A stretch of DNA of 64,000 nucleotides, from the NCBI GenBank assembly GCA_028622995.1, contig JAJQJQ010000098.1, forward strand, positions 106,087 through 170,086, read 5' to 3'. The first letter of the stretch is position 1. Each line of letters opens with the position of its first letter. The translations under genes were made by a program, and so were the position numbers. The DNA comes from Panagrolaimus kolymaensis (lineage: Eukaryota > Nematoda > Chromadorea > Rhabditida > Panagrolaimidae). Below, in pieces: positions 10,641 to 23,656 of the stretch. The notes beneath the pieces were generated by a model, which had not been told where the DNA came from, did not search any database, and saw only the letters and a program-made list of their open reading frames with translations.

Positions 10641-11900
10641 TTTTTGCATCAAAATATTTGATTTTTATTAATAGAAAACATATAAAAGTTTGAAGCTGCA
10701 GAAATCTCTGCCATCGATTTGGTGGAAAAGACAAGAAAAATTAAATTATGAGGTTTTTTATACTCGTCTGATAAACAAATTTTTTGCATCAAAATATTTG
10801 ATTTTTATTAATAGAAAACATATAAAAGTTTGAAGCTGCAGAAATCTCTGCCATCGATTTGGTGGAAAAGACCAGAAAAATTAAATTATGAGGTTTTTTA
10901 TACTCGTCTGATAAACAAATTTTTTGCATCAAAATATTTGATTTTTATTAATAGAAAACATATAAAAGTTTGAAGCTGCAGAAATCTCTGCCATCGATTT
11001 GGTGGAAAAGACCAGAAAAATTAAATTATGAGGTTTTTTATACTCGTCTGATAAACAAATTTTTTGCATCAAAATATTTGATTTTTATTAATAGAAAACA
11101 TATAAAAGTTTGAAGCTGCAGAAATCTCTGCCATCGATTTGGTGGAAAAGACAAGAAAAATTAAATTATGAGGTTTTTTATACTCGTCTGATAAACAAAT
11201 TTTTTGCATCAAAATATTTGATTTTTATTAATAGAAAACATATAAAAGTTTGAAGCTGCAGAAATCTCTGCCATCGATTTGGTGGAAAAGACCAGAAAAA
11301 TTAAATTATGAGGTTTTTTATACTCGTCTGATAAACAAATTTTTTGCATCAAAATATTTGATTTTTATTAATAGAAAACATATAAAAGTTTGAAGCTGCA
11401 GAAATCTCTGCCATCGATTTGGTGGAAAAGACCAGAAAAATTAAATTATGAGGTTTTTTATACTCGTCTGATAAACAAATTTTTTGCATCAAAATATTTG
11501 ATTTTTATTAATAGAAAACATATAAAAGTTTGAAGCTGCAGAAATCTCTGCCATCGATTTGGTGGAAAAGACAAGAAAAATTAAATTATGAGGTTTTTTA
11601 TACTCGTCTGATAAACAAATTTTTTGCATCAAAATATTTGATTTTTATTAATAGAAAACATATAAAAGTTTGAAGCTGCAGAAATCTCTGCCATCGATTT
11701 GGTGGAAAAGACCAGAAAAATTAAATTATGAGGTTTTTTATACTCGTCTGATAAACAAATTTTTTGCATCAAAATATTTGATTTTTATTAATAGAAAACA
11801 TATAAAAGTTTGAAGCTGCAGAAATCTCTGCCATCGATTTGGTGGAAAAGACAAGAAAAATTAAATTATGAGGTTTTTTATACTCGTCTGATAAACAAAT
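10641..11900 (+). repeat. Q-P-P trimeric HOR
   Basis: Nine monomers read Q P P Q P P Q P Q, all with G130. The dominant period is 420 bp, ending with a contracted Q-P pair. There are no N monomers and no other marks, so it is distinct from the block before it and from the N-rich block after it. Confidence 0.75.
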
Positions 11901-12460
11901 TTTTTGCATCAAAATATTTGATTTTTATTAATAGAAAACATATAAAAGTTTGAAGCTGCAGAAATCTCTGCCATCGATTTGGTGGAACAGAACCCAAAAA
12001 TTAAATTATGAGGTTTTTTATACTCGTCTAATAAACAAATTTTTTGCATCAAAATATTTGATTTTTATTAATAGAAAACATATAAAAGTTTGAAGCTGCA
12101 GAAATCTCTGCCATCGATTTGGTGGAACAGAACCCAAAAATTAAATTATGAGGTTTTTTATACTCGTCTAATAAACAAATTTTTTGCATCAAAATATTTG
12201 ATTTTTATTAATAGAAAACATATAAAAGTATTAAGCTGCAGAAATCTCTGCCATCGATTTGGTGGAACAGAACCCAAAAATTAAATTATGAGGTTTTTTA
12301 TACTCGTCTGATAAACAAATTTTTTGCATCAAAATATTTGATTTTTATTAATAGAAAACATATAAAAGTTTGAAGCTGCAGAAATCTCTGCCATCGATTT
12401 GGTGGAAAAGACCAGAAAAATTAAATTATGAGGTTTTTTATACTCGTCTGATAAACAAAT
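11901..12460 (+). repeat. Transition monomers N N N P
   Basis: Three N monomers, the first two with A130, and one P. The N monomer at 12181-12320 has AAGTATTAAG (T50A and G52T). G52T removes a TGA that ordinary copies carry and is the only reason a 64-codon open frame opening with TTG spans 12090-12284; I do not consider it a gene. Confidence 0.75.
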
Positions 12461-13580
12461 TTTTTGCATCAAAATATTTGATTTTTATTAATAGAAAACA
12501 TATAAAAGTTTGAAGCTGCAGAAATCTCTGCCATCGATTTGGTGGAACAGAACCCAAAAATTAAATTATGAGGTTTTTTATACTCGTCTAATAAACAAAT
12601 TTTTTGCATTAAAATATTTGATTTTTATTAATAGAAAACATATAAAAGTTTGAAGCTGCAGAAATCTCTGCCATCGATTTGGTGGAACAGAACCCAAAAA
12701 TTAAATTATGAGGTTTTTTATACTTGTCTAATAAACAAATTTTTTGCAAAAAAATATTTGATTTTTATTAATAGAAAACATATAAAAGTTTGAAGCTGCA
12801 GAAATCTCTGCCATCGATTTGGTGGAACAGAACCCAAAAATTAAATTATGAGGTTTTTTATACTCGTCTAATAAACAAATTTTTTGCATCAAAATATTTG
12901 ATTTTTATTAATAGAAAACATATAAAAGTTTGAAGCTGCAGAAATCTCTGCCATCGATTTGGTGGAACAGAACCCAAAAATTAAATTAGGAGGTTTTTTA
13001 TACTCGTCTAATAAACAAATTTTTTGCATCAAAATATTTGATTTTTATTAATAGAAAACATATAAAAGTTTGAAGCTGCAGAAATCTCTGCCATCGATTT
13101 GGTGGAACAGAACCCAAAAATTAAATTATGAGGTTTTTTATACTTGTCTAATAAACAAATTTTTTGCAAAAAAATATTTGATTTTTATTAATAGAAAACA
13201 TATAAAAGTTTGAAGCTGCAGAAATCTCTGCCATCGATTTGGTGGAACAGAACCCAAAAATTAAATTATGAGGTTTTTTATACTCGTCTAATAAACAAAT
13301 TTTTTGCATCAAAATATTTGATTTTTATTAATAGAAAACATATAAAAGTTTGAAGCTGCAGAAATCTCTGCCATCGATTTGGTGGAACAGAACCCAAAAA
13401 TTAAATTATGAGGTTTTTTATACTTGTCTAATAAACAAATTTTTTGCAAAAAAATATTTGATTTTTATTAATAGAAAACATATAAAAGTATGAAGCTGCA
13501 GAAATCTCTGCCATCGATTTGGTGGAACAGAACCCAAAAATTAAATTAGGAGGTTTTTTATACTCGTCTAATAAACAAAT
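12461..13580 (+). repeat. HOR block marked by TACTTG and GCAAAA
   Basis: Eight N monomers. The linked marks C125T in one monomer and GCAAAA in place of GCATCA (T9A, C10A) in the next appear at the junctions near 12725-12750, 13145-13170 and 13425-13450, so the marked pair recurs after 3 and then 2 monomers. A second mark, T109G (TTAAATTAGG), occurs at 12881-13020 and 13441-13580. C10T is private to the monomer at 12601. The last monomer also carries T50A. N box and A130 are uniform throughout. Confidence 0.85.
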
Positions 13581-16500
13581 TTTTTGCATCAAAATATTTG
13601 ATTTTTATTAATAGAAAACATATAAAAGTTTGAAGCTGCAGAAATCTCTGCCATCGATTTGGTGGAAAAGACCAGAAAAATTAAATTATGAGGTTTTTTA
13701 TACTCGTCTGATAAACAAATTTTTTGCATCAAAATATTTGATTTTTATTAATAGAAAACATATAAAAGTTTGAAGCTGCAGAAATCTCTGCCATCGATTT
13801 GGTGGAACAGAACCCAAAAATTAAATTATGAGGTTTTTTATACTCGTCTGATAAACAAATTTTTTGCATCAAAATATTTGATTTTTATTAATAGAAAACA
13901 TATAAAAGTTTGAAGCTGCAGAAATCTCTGCCATCGATTTGGTGGAACAGAACCCAAAAATTAAATTATGAGGTTTTTTATACTCGTCTAATAAACAAAT
14001 TTTTTGCATCAAAATATTTGATTTTTATTAATAGAAAACATATAAAAGTTTGAAGCTGCAGAAATCTCTGCCATCGATTTGGTGGAAAAGACAAGAAAAA
14101 TTAAATTATGAGGTTTTTTATACTCGTCTAATAAACAAATTTTTTGCATCAAAATATTTGATTTTTATTAATAGAAAACATATAAAAGTTTGAAGCTGCA
14201 GAAATCTCTGCCATCGATTTGGTGGAACAGAACCCAAAAATTAAATTATGAGGTTTTTTATACTCGTCTGATAAACAAATTTTTTGCATCAAAATATTTG
14301 ATTTTTATTAATAGAAAACATATAAAAGTTTGAAGCTGCAGAAATCTCTGCCATCGATTTGGTGGAACAGAACCCAAAAATTAAATTATGAGGTTTTTTA
14401 TACTCGTCTAATAAACAAATTTTTTGCATCAAAATATTTGATTTTTATTAATAGAAAACATATAAAAGTTTGAAGCTGCAGAAATCTCTGCCATCGATTT
14501 GGTGGAACAGAACCCAAAAATTAAATTATGAGGTTTTTTATACTCGTCTAATAAACAAATTTTTTGCATCAAAATATTTGATTTTTATTAATAGAAAACA
14601 TATAAAAGTTTGAAGCTGCAGAAATCTCTGCCATCGATTTGGTGGAACAGAACCCAAAAATTAAATTATGAGGTTTTTTATACTCGTCTAATAAACAAAT
14701 TTTTTGCATCAAAATATTTGATTTTTATTAATAGAAAACATATAAAAGTTTGAAGCTGCAGAAATCTCTGCCATCGATTTGGTGGAACAGAACCCAAAAA
14801 TTAAATTATGAGGTTTTTTATACTCGTGTAATAAACAAATTTTTTGCATCAAAATATTTGATTTTTATTAATAGAAAACATATAAAAGTTTGAAGCTGCA
14901 GAAATCTCTGCCATCGATTTGGTGGAACAGAACCCAAAAATTAAATTATGAGGTTTTTTATACTCGTGTAATAAACAAATTTTTTGCATCAAAATATTTG
15001 ATTTTTATTAATAGAAAACATATAAAAGTTTGAAGCTGCAGAAATCTCTGCCATCGATTTGGTGGAAAAGACCAGAAAAATTAAATTATGAGGTTTTTTA
15101 TACTCGTGTAATAAACAAATTTTTTGCATCAAAATATTTGATTTTTATTAATAGAAAACATATAAAAGTTTGAAGCTGCAGAAATCTCTGCCATCGATTT
15201 GGTGGAACAGAACCCAAAAATTAAATTATGAGGTTTTTTATACTCGTCTAATAAACAAATTTTTTGCATCAAAATATTTGATTTTTATTAATAGAAAACA
15301 TATAAAAGTTTGAAGCTGCAGAAATCTCTGCCATCGATTTGGTGGAAAAGACCAGAAAAATTAAATTATGAGGTTTTTTATACTCGTCTAATAAACAAAT
15401 TTTTTGCATCAAAATATTTGATTTTTATTAATAGAAAACATATAAAAGTTTGAAGCTGCAGAAATCTCTGCCATCGATTTGGTGGAAAAGACCAGAAAAA
15501 TTAAATTATGAGGTTTTTTATACTCGTCTAATAAACAAATTTTTTGCATCAAAATATTTGATTTTTATTAATAGAAAACATATAAAAGTTTGAAGCTGCA
15601 GAAATCTCTGCCATCGATTTGGTGGAAAAGACAAGAAAAATTAAATTATGAGGTTTTTTATACTCGTCTGATAAACAAATTTTTTGCATCAAAATATTTG
15701 ATTTTTATTAATAGAAAACATATAAAAGTTTGAAGCTGCAGAAATCTCTGCCATCGATTTGGTGGAAAAGACCAGAAAAATTAAATTATGAGGTTTTTTA
15801 TACTCGTCTAATAAACAAATTTTTTGCATCAAAATATTTGATTTTTATTAATAGAAAACATATAAAAGTTTGAAGCTGCAGAAATCTCTGCCATCGATTT
15901 GGTGGAACAGAACCCAAAAATTAAATTATGAGGTTTTTTATACTCGTCTGATAAACAAATTTTTTGCATCAAAATATTTGATTTTTATTAATAGAAAACA
16001 TATAAAAGTTTGAAGCTGCAGAAATCTCTGCCATCGATTTGGTGGAAAAGACAAGAAAAATTAAATTATGAGGTTTTTTATACTCGTCTGATAAACAAAT
16101 TTTTTGCATCAAAATATTTGATTTTTATTAATAGAAAACATATAAAAGTTTGAAGCTGCAGAAATCTCTGCCATCGATTTGGTGGAACAGAACCCAAAAA
16201 TTAAATTATGAGGTTTTTTATACTCGTCTGATAAACAAATTTTTTGCATCAAAATATTTGATTTTTATTAATAGAAAACATATAAAAGTTTGAAGCTGCA
16301 GAAATCTCTGCCATCGATTTGGTGGAACAGAACCCAAAAATTAAATTATGAGGTTTTTTATACTCGTCTAATAAACAAATTTTTTGCATCAAAATATTTG
16401 ATTTTTATTAATAGAAAACATATAAAAGTTTGAAGCTGCAGAAATCTCTGCCATCGATTTGGTGGAAAAGACAAGAAAAATTAAATTATGAGGTTTTTTA

Positions 16501-16940
16501 TACTCGTCTGATAAACAAATTTTTTGCATCAAAATATTTGATTTTTATTAATAGAAAACATATAAAAGTTTGAAGCTGCAGAAATCTCTGCCATCGATTT
16601 GGTGGAACAGAACCCAAAAATTAAATTATGAGGTTTTTTATACTCGTCTGATAAACAAATTTTTTGCATCAAAATATTTGATTTTTATTAATAGAAAACA
16701 TATAAAAGTTTGAAGCTGCAGAAATCTCTGCCATCGATTTGGTGGAACAGAACACAAAAATTAAATTATGAGGTTTTTTATACTCGTCTAATAAACAAAT
16801 TTTTTGCATCAAAATATTTGATTTTTATTAATAGAAAACATATAAAAGTTTGAAGCTGCAGAAATCTCTGCCATCGATTTGGTGGAACAGAACCCAAAAA
16901 TTAAATTATGAGGTTTTTTATACTCGTCTGATAAACAAAT
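13581..16940 (+). repeat. Mixed N-rich block with first GTGTA tails
   Basis: Twenty-four 140-bp monomers, mostly N, with scattered P and Q. Three consecutive monomers (14701, 14841, 14981) carry the double tail change C128G and G130A (CTCGTGTA), which otherwise becomes common only between 19458 and 30000. Q monomers recur at 15541, 15961 and 16381, each three monomers apart, giving a loose trimeric rhythm there. One N copy at 16661 has C94A in the box. No longer regular HOR is evident. Confidence 0.75.
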
Positions 16941-17080
16941 TTTTTGCATCAAAATATTTGATTTTTATTAATAGAAAACATATAAAAGTTTGAAGCTGCA
17001 GAAATCTCTGCCATCGATTTGGTGGAACAGAACCCAAAAATTAAATTATGAGGTTTTTTATACTCGTCTGATAAACAAAT

Positions 17081-17219
17081 TTTTTGCATCATAATATTTG
17101 ATTTTTTTAATAGAAAACATATAAAAGTTTGAAGCTGCAGAAATCTCTGCCATCGATTTGGTGGAACAGAACCCAAAAATTAAATTATGAGGTTTTTTAT
17201 ACTCGTCTAATAAACAAAT
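17081..17219 (+). repeat. 139-bp monomer, A27 deleted and A12T (copy 1 of 3)
   Basis: Reads GCATCATAATATTTG and then an unbroken T7 run before AATAG, so A27 is missing and A12 is T. Type N with A130. Two N monomers with G130 precede it. The same double mutant recurs 839 and 1538 bp downstream. The deletion shifts the minus-strand frame and is the cause of a 75-codon open frame (16949-17176) that opens with TTG; it is not a supported gene. Confidence 0.9.
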
Positions 17220-17919
17220 TTTTTGCATCAAAATATTTGATTTTTATTAATAGAAAACATATAAAAGTTTGAAGCTGCAGAAATCTCTGCCATCGATTTG
17301 GTGGAACAGAACCCAAAAATTAAATTATGAGGTTTTTTATACTCGTCTAATAAACAAATTTTTTGCATCAAAATATTTGATTTTTATTAATAGAAAACAT
17401 ATAAAAGTTTGAAGCTGCAGAAATCTCTGCCATCGATTTGGTGGAACAGAACCCAAAAATTAAATTATGAGGTTTTTTATACTCGTCTAATAAACAAATT
17501 TTTTGCATCAAAATATTTGATTTTTATTAATAGAAAACATATAAAAGTTTGAAGCTGCAGAAATCTCTGCCATCGATTTGGTGGAAAAGACAAGAAAAAT
17601 TAAATTATGAGGTTTTTTATACTCGTCTGATAAACAAATTTTTTGCATCAAAATATTTGATTTTTATTAATAGAAAACATATAAAAGTTTGAAGCTGCAG
17701 AAATCTCTGCCATCGATTTGGTGGAACAGAACCCAAAAATTAAATTATGAGGTTTTTTATACTCGTCTGATAAACAAATTTTTTGCATCAAAATATTTGA
17801 TTTTTATTAATAGAAAACATATAAAAGTTTGAAGCTGCAGAAATCTCTGCCATCGATTTGGTGGAACAGAACCCAAAAATTAAATTATGAGGTTTTTTAT
17901 ACTCGTCTGATAAACAAAT
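17220..17919 (+). repeat. Five monomers between deletion copies 1 and 2
   Basis: Order N-A130, N-A130, Q-G130, N-G130, N-G130, all 140 bp. Together with copy 1 this makes a 6-monomer unit. The segment between copies 2 and 3 (18059-18618) is N-G, N-A, N-G, N-G and lacks the Q monomer, so the units are related by loss or gain of a monomer rather than exact duplication. Confidence 0.75.
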
Positions 17920-18058
17920 TTTTTGCATCATAATATTTGATTTTTTTAATAGAAAACATATAAAAGTTTGAAGCTGCAGAAATCTCTGCCATCGATTTGG
18001 TGGAACAGAACCCAAAAATTAAATTATGAGGTTTTTTATACTCGTCTAATAAACAAAT
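17920..18058 (+). repeat. 139-bp monomer, A27 deleted and A12T (copy 2 of 3)
   Basis: Same linked deletion and substitution as the copy at 17081, again type N with A130 and preceded by two N monomers with G130. It lies 6 monomers after the first copy. Its surroundings produce an identical minus-strand open frame at 17788-18015. Confidence 0.9.
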
Positions 18059-18618
18059 TTTTTGCATCAAAATATTTGATTTTTATTAATAGAAAACATA
18101 TAAAAGTTTGAAGCTGCAGAAATCTCTGCCATCGATTTGGTGGAACAGAACCCAAAAATTAAATTATGAGGTTTTTTATACTCGTCTGATAAACAAATTT
18201 TTTGCATCAAAATATTTGATTTTTATTAATAGAAAACATATAAAAGTTTGAAGCTGCAGAAATCTCTGCCATCGATTTGGTGGAACAGAACCCAAAAATT
18301 AAATTATGAGGTTTTTTATACTCGTCTAATAAACAAATTTTTTGCATCAAAATATTTGATTTTTATTAATAGAAAACATATAAAAGTTTGAAGCTGCAGA
18401 AATCTCTGCCATCGATTTGGTGGAACAGAACCCAAAAATTAAATTATGAGGTTTTTTATACTCGTCTGATAAACAAATTTTTTGCATCAAAATATTTGAT
18501 TTTTATTAATAGAAAACATATAAAAGTTTGAAGCTGCAGAAATCTCTGCCATCGATTTGGTGGAACAGAACCCAAAAATTAAATTATGAGGTTTTTTATA
18601 CTCGTCTGATAAACAAAT
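18059..18618 (+). repeat. Four monomers between deletion copies 2 and 3
   Basis: Four N monomers with tails G, A, G, G and no Q copy. With copy 2 this makes a 5-monomer unit. Its last two N-G monomers match the pair before each deletion monomer. Confidence 0.72.
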
Positions 18619-18757
18619 TTTTTGCATCATAATATTTGATTTTTTTAATAGAAAACATATAAAAGTTTGAAGCTGCAGAAATCTCTGCCATCGATTTGGT
18701 GGAACAGAACCCAAAAATTAAATTATGAGGTTTTTTATACTCGTCTAATAAACAAAT
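18619..18757 (+). repeat. 139-bp monomer, A27 deleted and A12T (copy 3 of 3)
   Basis: Third identical mutant, 5 monomers after the second, with the same two N/G130 monomers before it. The minus-strand open frame here (18487-18714) repeats the sequence of the other two, as expected if the segment was duplicated after the mutation arose. Confidence 0.9.
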
Positions 18758-19597
18758 TTTTTGCATCAAAATATTTGATTTTTATTAATAGAAAACATAT
18801 AAAAGTTTGAAGCTGCAGAAATCTCTGCCATCGATTTGGTGGAACAGAACCCAAAAATTAAATTATGAGGTTTTTTATACTCGTCTAATAAACAAATTTT
18901 TTGCATCAAAATATTTGATTTTTATTAATAGAAAACATATAAAAGTTTGAAGCTGCAGAAATCTCTGCCATCGATTTGGTGGAAAAGACAAGAAAAATTA
19001 AATTATGAGGTTTTTTATACTCGTCTGATAAACAAATTTTTTGCATCAAAATATTTGATTTTTATTAATAGAAAACATATAAAAGTTTGAAGCTGCAGAA
19101 ATCTCTGCCATCGATTTGGTGGAACAGAACCCAAAAATTAAATTATGAGGTTTTTTATACTCGTCTAATAAACAAATTTTTTGCATCAAAATATTTGATT
19201 TTTATTAATAGAAAACATATAAAAGTTTGAAGCTGCAGAAATCTCTGCCATCGATTTGGTGGAAAAGACAAGAAAAATTAAATTATGAGGTTTTTTATAC
19301 TCGTCTGATAAACAAATTTTTTGCATCAAAATATTTGATTTTTATTAATAGAAAACATATAAAAGTTTGAAGCTGCAGAAATCTCTGCCATCGATTTGGT
19401 GGAACAGAACCCAAAAATTAAATTATGAGGTTTTTTATACTCGTCTGATAAACAAATTTTTTGCATCAAAATATTTGATTTTTATTAATAGAAAACATAT
19501 AAAAGTTTGAAGCTGCAGAAATCTCTGCCATCGATTTGGTGGAACAGAACCCAAAAATTAAATTATGAGGTTTTTTATACTCGTGTAATAAACAAAT
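18758..19597 (+). repeat. Transition: N/Q alternation into the GGTTG HOR
   Basis: Six monomers: N-A, Q-G, N-A, Q-G, N-G, N-GTGTA. The last one carries the C128G/G130A tail that from here precedes or neighbours each GGTTG+P monomer. Confidence 0.7.
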
Positions 19598-20577
19598 TTT
19601 TTGCATCAAAATATTTGATTTTTATTAATAGAAAACATATAAAAGTTTGAAGCTGCAGAAATCTCTGCCATCGATTTGGTTGAAAAGACCAGAAAAATTA
19701 AATTATGAGGTTTTTTATACTCGTCTAATAAACAAATTTTTTGCATCAAAATATTTGATTTTTATTAATAGAAAACATATAAAAGTTTGAAGCTGCAGAA
19801 ATCTCTGCCATCGATTTGGTGGAACAGAACCCAAAAATTAAATTATGAGGTTTTTTATACTCGTCTGATAAACAAATTTTTTGCATCAAAATATTTGATT
19901 TTTATTAATAGAAAACATATAAAAGTTTGAAGCTGCAGAAATCTCTGCCATCGATTTGGTGGAAAAGACAAGAAAAATTAAATTATGAGGTTTTTTATAC
20001 TCGTCTGATAAACAAATTTTTTGCATCAAAATATTTGATTTTTATTAATAGAAAACATATAAAAGTTTGAAGCTGCAGAAATCTCTGCCATCGATTTGGT
20101 GGAACAGAACCCAAAAATTAAATTATGAGGTTTTTTATACTCGTCTAATAAACAAATTTTTTGCATCAAAATATTTGATTTTTATTAATAGAAAACATAT
20201 AAAAGTTTGAAGCTGCAGAAATCTCTGCCATCGATTTGGTGGAACAGAACCCAAAAATTAAATTATGAGGTTTTTTATACTCGTCTGATAAACAAATTTT
20301 TTGCATCAAAATATTTGATTTTTATTAATAGAAAACATATAAAAGTTTGAAGCTGCAGAAATCTCTGCCATCGATTTGGTGGAACAGAACCCAAAAATTA
20401 AATTATGAGGTTTTTTATACTCGTGTAATAAACAAATTTTTTGCATCAAAATATTTGATTTTTATTAATAGAAAACATATAAAAGTTTGAAGCTGCAGAA
20501 ATCTCTGCCATCGATTTGGTGGAAAAGACAAGAAAAATTAAATTATGAGGTTTTTTATACTCGTCTGATAAACAAAT
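19598..20577 (+). repeat. GGTTG HOR unit 1 (7 monomers)
   Basis: The unit opens with a monomer having G84T (GGTTGAAAAG) and the P box, then N-G, Q-G, N-A, N-G, N-GTGTA and Q-G. The opener differs from the GGTTG monomers of the first 3 kb, which have the Q box and A60C, so G84T arose or was transferred independently on two backgrounds. Confidence 0.85.
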
Positions 20578-21697
20578 TTTTTGCATCAAAATATTTGATT
20601 TTTATTAATAGAAAACATATAAAAGTTTGAAGCTGCAGAAATCTCTGCCATCGATTTGGTTGAAAAGACCAGAAAAATTAAATTATGAGGTTTTTTATAC
20701 TCGTGTAATAAACAAATTTTTTGCATCAAAATATTTGATTTTTATTAATAGAAAACATATAAAAGTTTGAAGCTGCAGAAATCTCTGCCATCGATTTGGT
20801 GGAACAGAACCCAAAAATTAAATTATGAGGTTTTTTATACTCGTCTGATAAACAAATTTTTTGCATCAAAATATTTGATTTTTATTAATAGAAAACATAT
20901 AAAAGTTTGAAGCTGCAGAAATCTCTGCCATCGATTTGGTGGAAAAGACAAGAAAAATTAAATTATGAGGTTTTTTATACTCGTCTGATAAACAAATTTT
21001 TTGCATCAAAATATTTGATTTTTATTAATAGAAAACATATAAAAGTTTGAAGCTGCAGAAATCTCTGCCATCGATTTGGTGGAACAGAACCCAAAAATTA
21101 AATTATGAGGTTTTTTATACTCGTCTGATAAACAAATTTTTTGCATCAAAATATTTGATTTTTATTAATAGAAAACATATAAAAGTTTGAAGCTGCAGAA
21201 ATCTCTGCCATCGATTTGGTGGAACAGAACCCAAAAATTAAATTATGAGGTTTTTTATACTCGTCTAATAAACAAATTTTTTGCATCAAAATATTTGATT
21301 TTTATTAATAGAAAACATATAAAAGTTTGAAGCTGCAGAAATCTCTGCCATCGATTTGGTGGAACAGAACCCAAAAATTAAATTATGAGGTTTTTTATAC
21401 TCGTCTGATAAACAAATTTTTTGCATCAAAATATTTGATTTTTATTAATAGAAAACATATAAAAGTTTGAAGCTGCAGAAATCTCTGCCATCGATTTGGT
21501 GGAACAGAACCCAAAAATTAAATTATGAGGTTTTTTATACTCGTGTAATAAACAAATTTTTTGCATCAAAATATTTGATTTTTATTAATAGAAAACATAT
21601 AAAAGTTTGAAGCTGCAGAAATCTCTGCCATCGATTTGGTGGAAAAGACAAGAAAAATTAAATTATGAGGTTTTTTATACTCGTCTGATAAACAAAT
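20578..21697 (+). repeat. GGTTG HOR unit 2 (8 monomers)
   Basis: Order: GGTTG+P with GTGTA tail, N-G, Q-G, N-G, N-A, N-G, N-GTGTA, Q-G. It is unit 1 with one extra N-G after the Q monomer. Confidence 0.85.
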
Positions 21698-22677
21698 TTT
21701 TTGCATCAAAATATTTGATTTTTATTAATAGAAAACATATAAAAGTTTGAAGCTGCAGAAATCTCTGCCATCGATTTGGTTGAAAAGACCAGAAAAATTA
21801 AATTATGAGGTTTTTTATACTCGTGTAATAAACAAATTTTTTGCATCAAAATATTTGATTTTTATTAATAGAAAACATATAAAAGTTTGAAGCTGCAGAA
21901 ATCTCTGCCATCGATTTGGTGGAACAGAACCCAAAAATTAAATTATGAGGTTTTTTATACTCGTCTGATAAACAAATTTTTTGCATCAAAATATTTGATT
22001 TTTATTAATAGAAAACATATAAAAGTTTGAAGCTGCAGAAATCTCTGCCATCGATTTGGTGGAAAAGACAAGAAAAATTAAATTATGAGGTTTTTTATAC
22101 TCGTCTGATAAACAAATTTTTTGCATCAAAATATTTGATTTTTATTAATAGAAAACATATAAAAGTTTGAAGCTGCAGAAATCTCTGCCATCGATTTGGT
22201 GGAACAGAACCCAAAAATTAAATTATGAGGTTTTTTATACTCGTCTGATAAACAAATTTTTTGCATCAAAATATTTGATTTTTATTAATAGAAAACATAT
22301 AAAAGTTTGAAGCTGCAGAAATCTCTGCCATCGATTTGGTGGAACAGAACCCAAAAATTAAATTATGAGGTTTTTTATACTCGTCTAATAAACAAATTTT
22401 TTGCATCAAAATATTTGATTTTTATTAATAGAAAACATATAAAAGTTTGAAGCTGCAGAAATCTCTGCCATCGATTTGGTGGAACAGAACCCAAAAATTA
22501 AATTATGAGGTTTTTTATACTCGTCTGATAAACAAATTTTTTGCATCAAAATATTTGATTTTTATTAATAGAAAACATATAAAAGTTTGAAGCTGCAGAA
22601 ATCTCTGCCATCGATTTGGTGGAACAGAACCCAAAAATTAAATTATGAGGTTTTTTATACTCGTGTAATAAACAAAT
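21698..22677 (+). repeat. GGTTG HOR unit 3 (7 monomers)
   Basis: Order: GGTTG+P with GTGTA tail, N-G, Q-G, N-G, N-A, N-G, N-GTGTA. It matches unit 2 but lacks the closing Q monomer. Confidence 0.85.
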
Positions 22678-23656
22678 TTTTTGCATCAAAATATTTGATT
22701 TTTATTAATAGAAAACATATAAAAGTTTGAAGCTGCAGAAATCTCTGCCATCGATTTGGTTGAAAAGACCAGAAAAATTAAATTATGAGGTTTTTTATAC
22801 TCGTCTAATAAACAAATTTTTTGCATCAAAATATTTGATTTTTATTAATAGAAAACATATAAAAGTTACAGCTGCAGAAATCTCTGCCATCGATTTGGTG
22901 GAACAGAACCCAAAAATTAAATTATGAGGTTTTTTATACTCGTCTGATAAACAAATTTTTTGCATCAAAATATTTGATTTTTATTAATAGAAAACATATA
23001 AAAGTTTGAAGCTGCAGAAATCTCTGCCATCGATTTGGTGGAAAAGACAAGAAAAATTAAATTATGAGGTTTTTTATACTCGTCTGATAAACAAATTTTT
23101 TGCATCAAAATATTTGATTTTTATTAATAGAAAACATATAAAAGTTTGAAGCTGCAGAAATCTCTGCCATCGATTTGGTGGAACAGAACCCAAAAATTAA
23201 ATTATGAGGTTTTTTATACTCGTCTAATAAACAAATTTTTTGCATCAAAATATTTGATTTTTATTAATAGAAAACATATAAAAGTTTGAAGCTGCAGAAA
23301 TCTCTGCCATCGATTTGGTGGAACAGAACCCAAAAATTAAATTATGAGGTTTTTTATACTCGTCTGATAAACAAATTTTTTGCATCAAAATATTTGATTT
23401 TTATTAATAGAAAACATATAAAAGTTTGAAGCTGCAGAAATCTCTGCCATCGATTTGGTGGAACAGAACCCAAAAATTAAATTATGAGGTTTTTTATACT
23501 CGTGTAATAAACAAATTTTTTGTATCAAAATATTTGATTTTTATTAATAGAAAACATATAAAAGTTTGAAGCTGCAGAAATCTCTGCCATCGATTTGGTG
23601 GAAAAGACAAGAAAAATTAAATTATGAGGTTTTTTATACTCGTCTGATAAACAAAT
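22678..23656 (+). repeat. GGTTG HOR unit 4 (7 monomers, one of 139 bp)
   Basis: Order: GGTTG+P with A130, N (139 bp), Q-G, N-A, N-G, N-GTGTA, Q-G, which is the order of unit 1. The second monomer (22818-22956) reads AAAAGTTACAGCTGC, one base short. The last Q monomer (23517) has C7T (TGTATC). The frame change in the 139-bp copy creates a 66-codon TTG-initiated open frame at 22727-22927 that I reject as a gene. Confidence 0.85.
22818..22956 (+). repeat. 139-bp monomer with GTTACAGCTG
   Basis: GTTTGAAGCTG of the standard monomer is replaced by GTTACAGCTG, a net loss of one base around positions 51-54, and the TGA at 51-53 is lost. Type N with G130. I saw no second copy of this change, so it is probably younger than the HOR that contains it. 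Confidence 0.88.

Noticed and set aside
12090..12284. Open frame of 64 codons on the + strand; similar ones at 22727-22927 (66 codons) and 52266-52460 (64 codons)
   Set aside because: All open at TTG in the common TTGAAGCTGCAG string and span two monomers only because a rare change (G52T, a 1-bp loss, or A53T) removes the usual TGA. They are pure satellite, with no codon bias, domain or start context.
16949..17176. Open frame of 75 codons on the - strand, repeated identically at 17788-18015 and 18487-18714
   Set aside because: Each is a consequence of the same 1-bp A27 deletion shifting frame between monomers, with a TTG start. Identity of the three reflects duplicated satellite, not a gene family.
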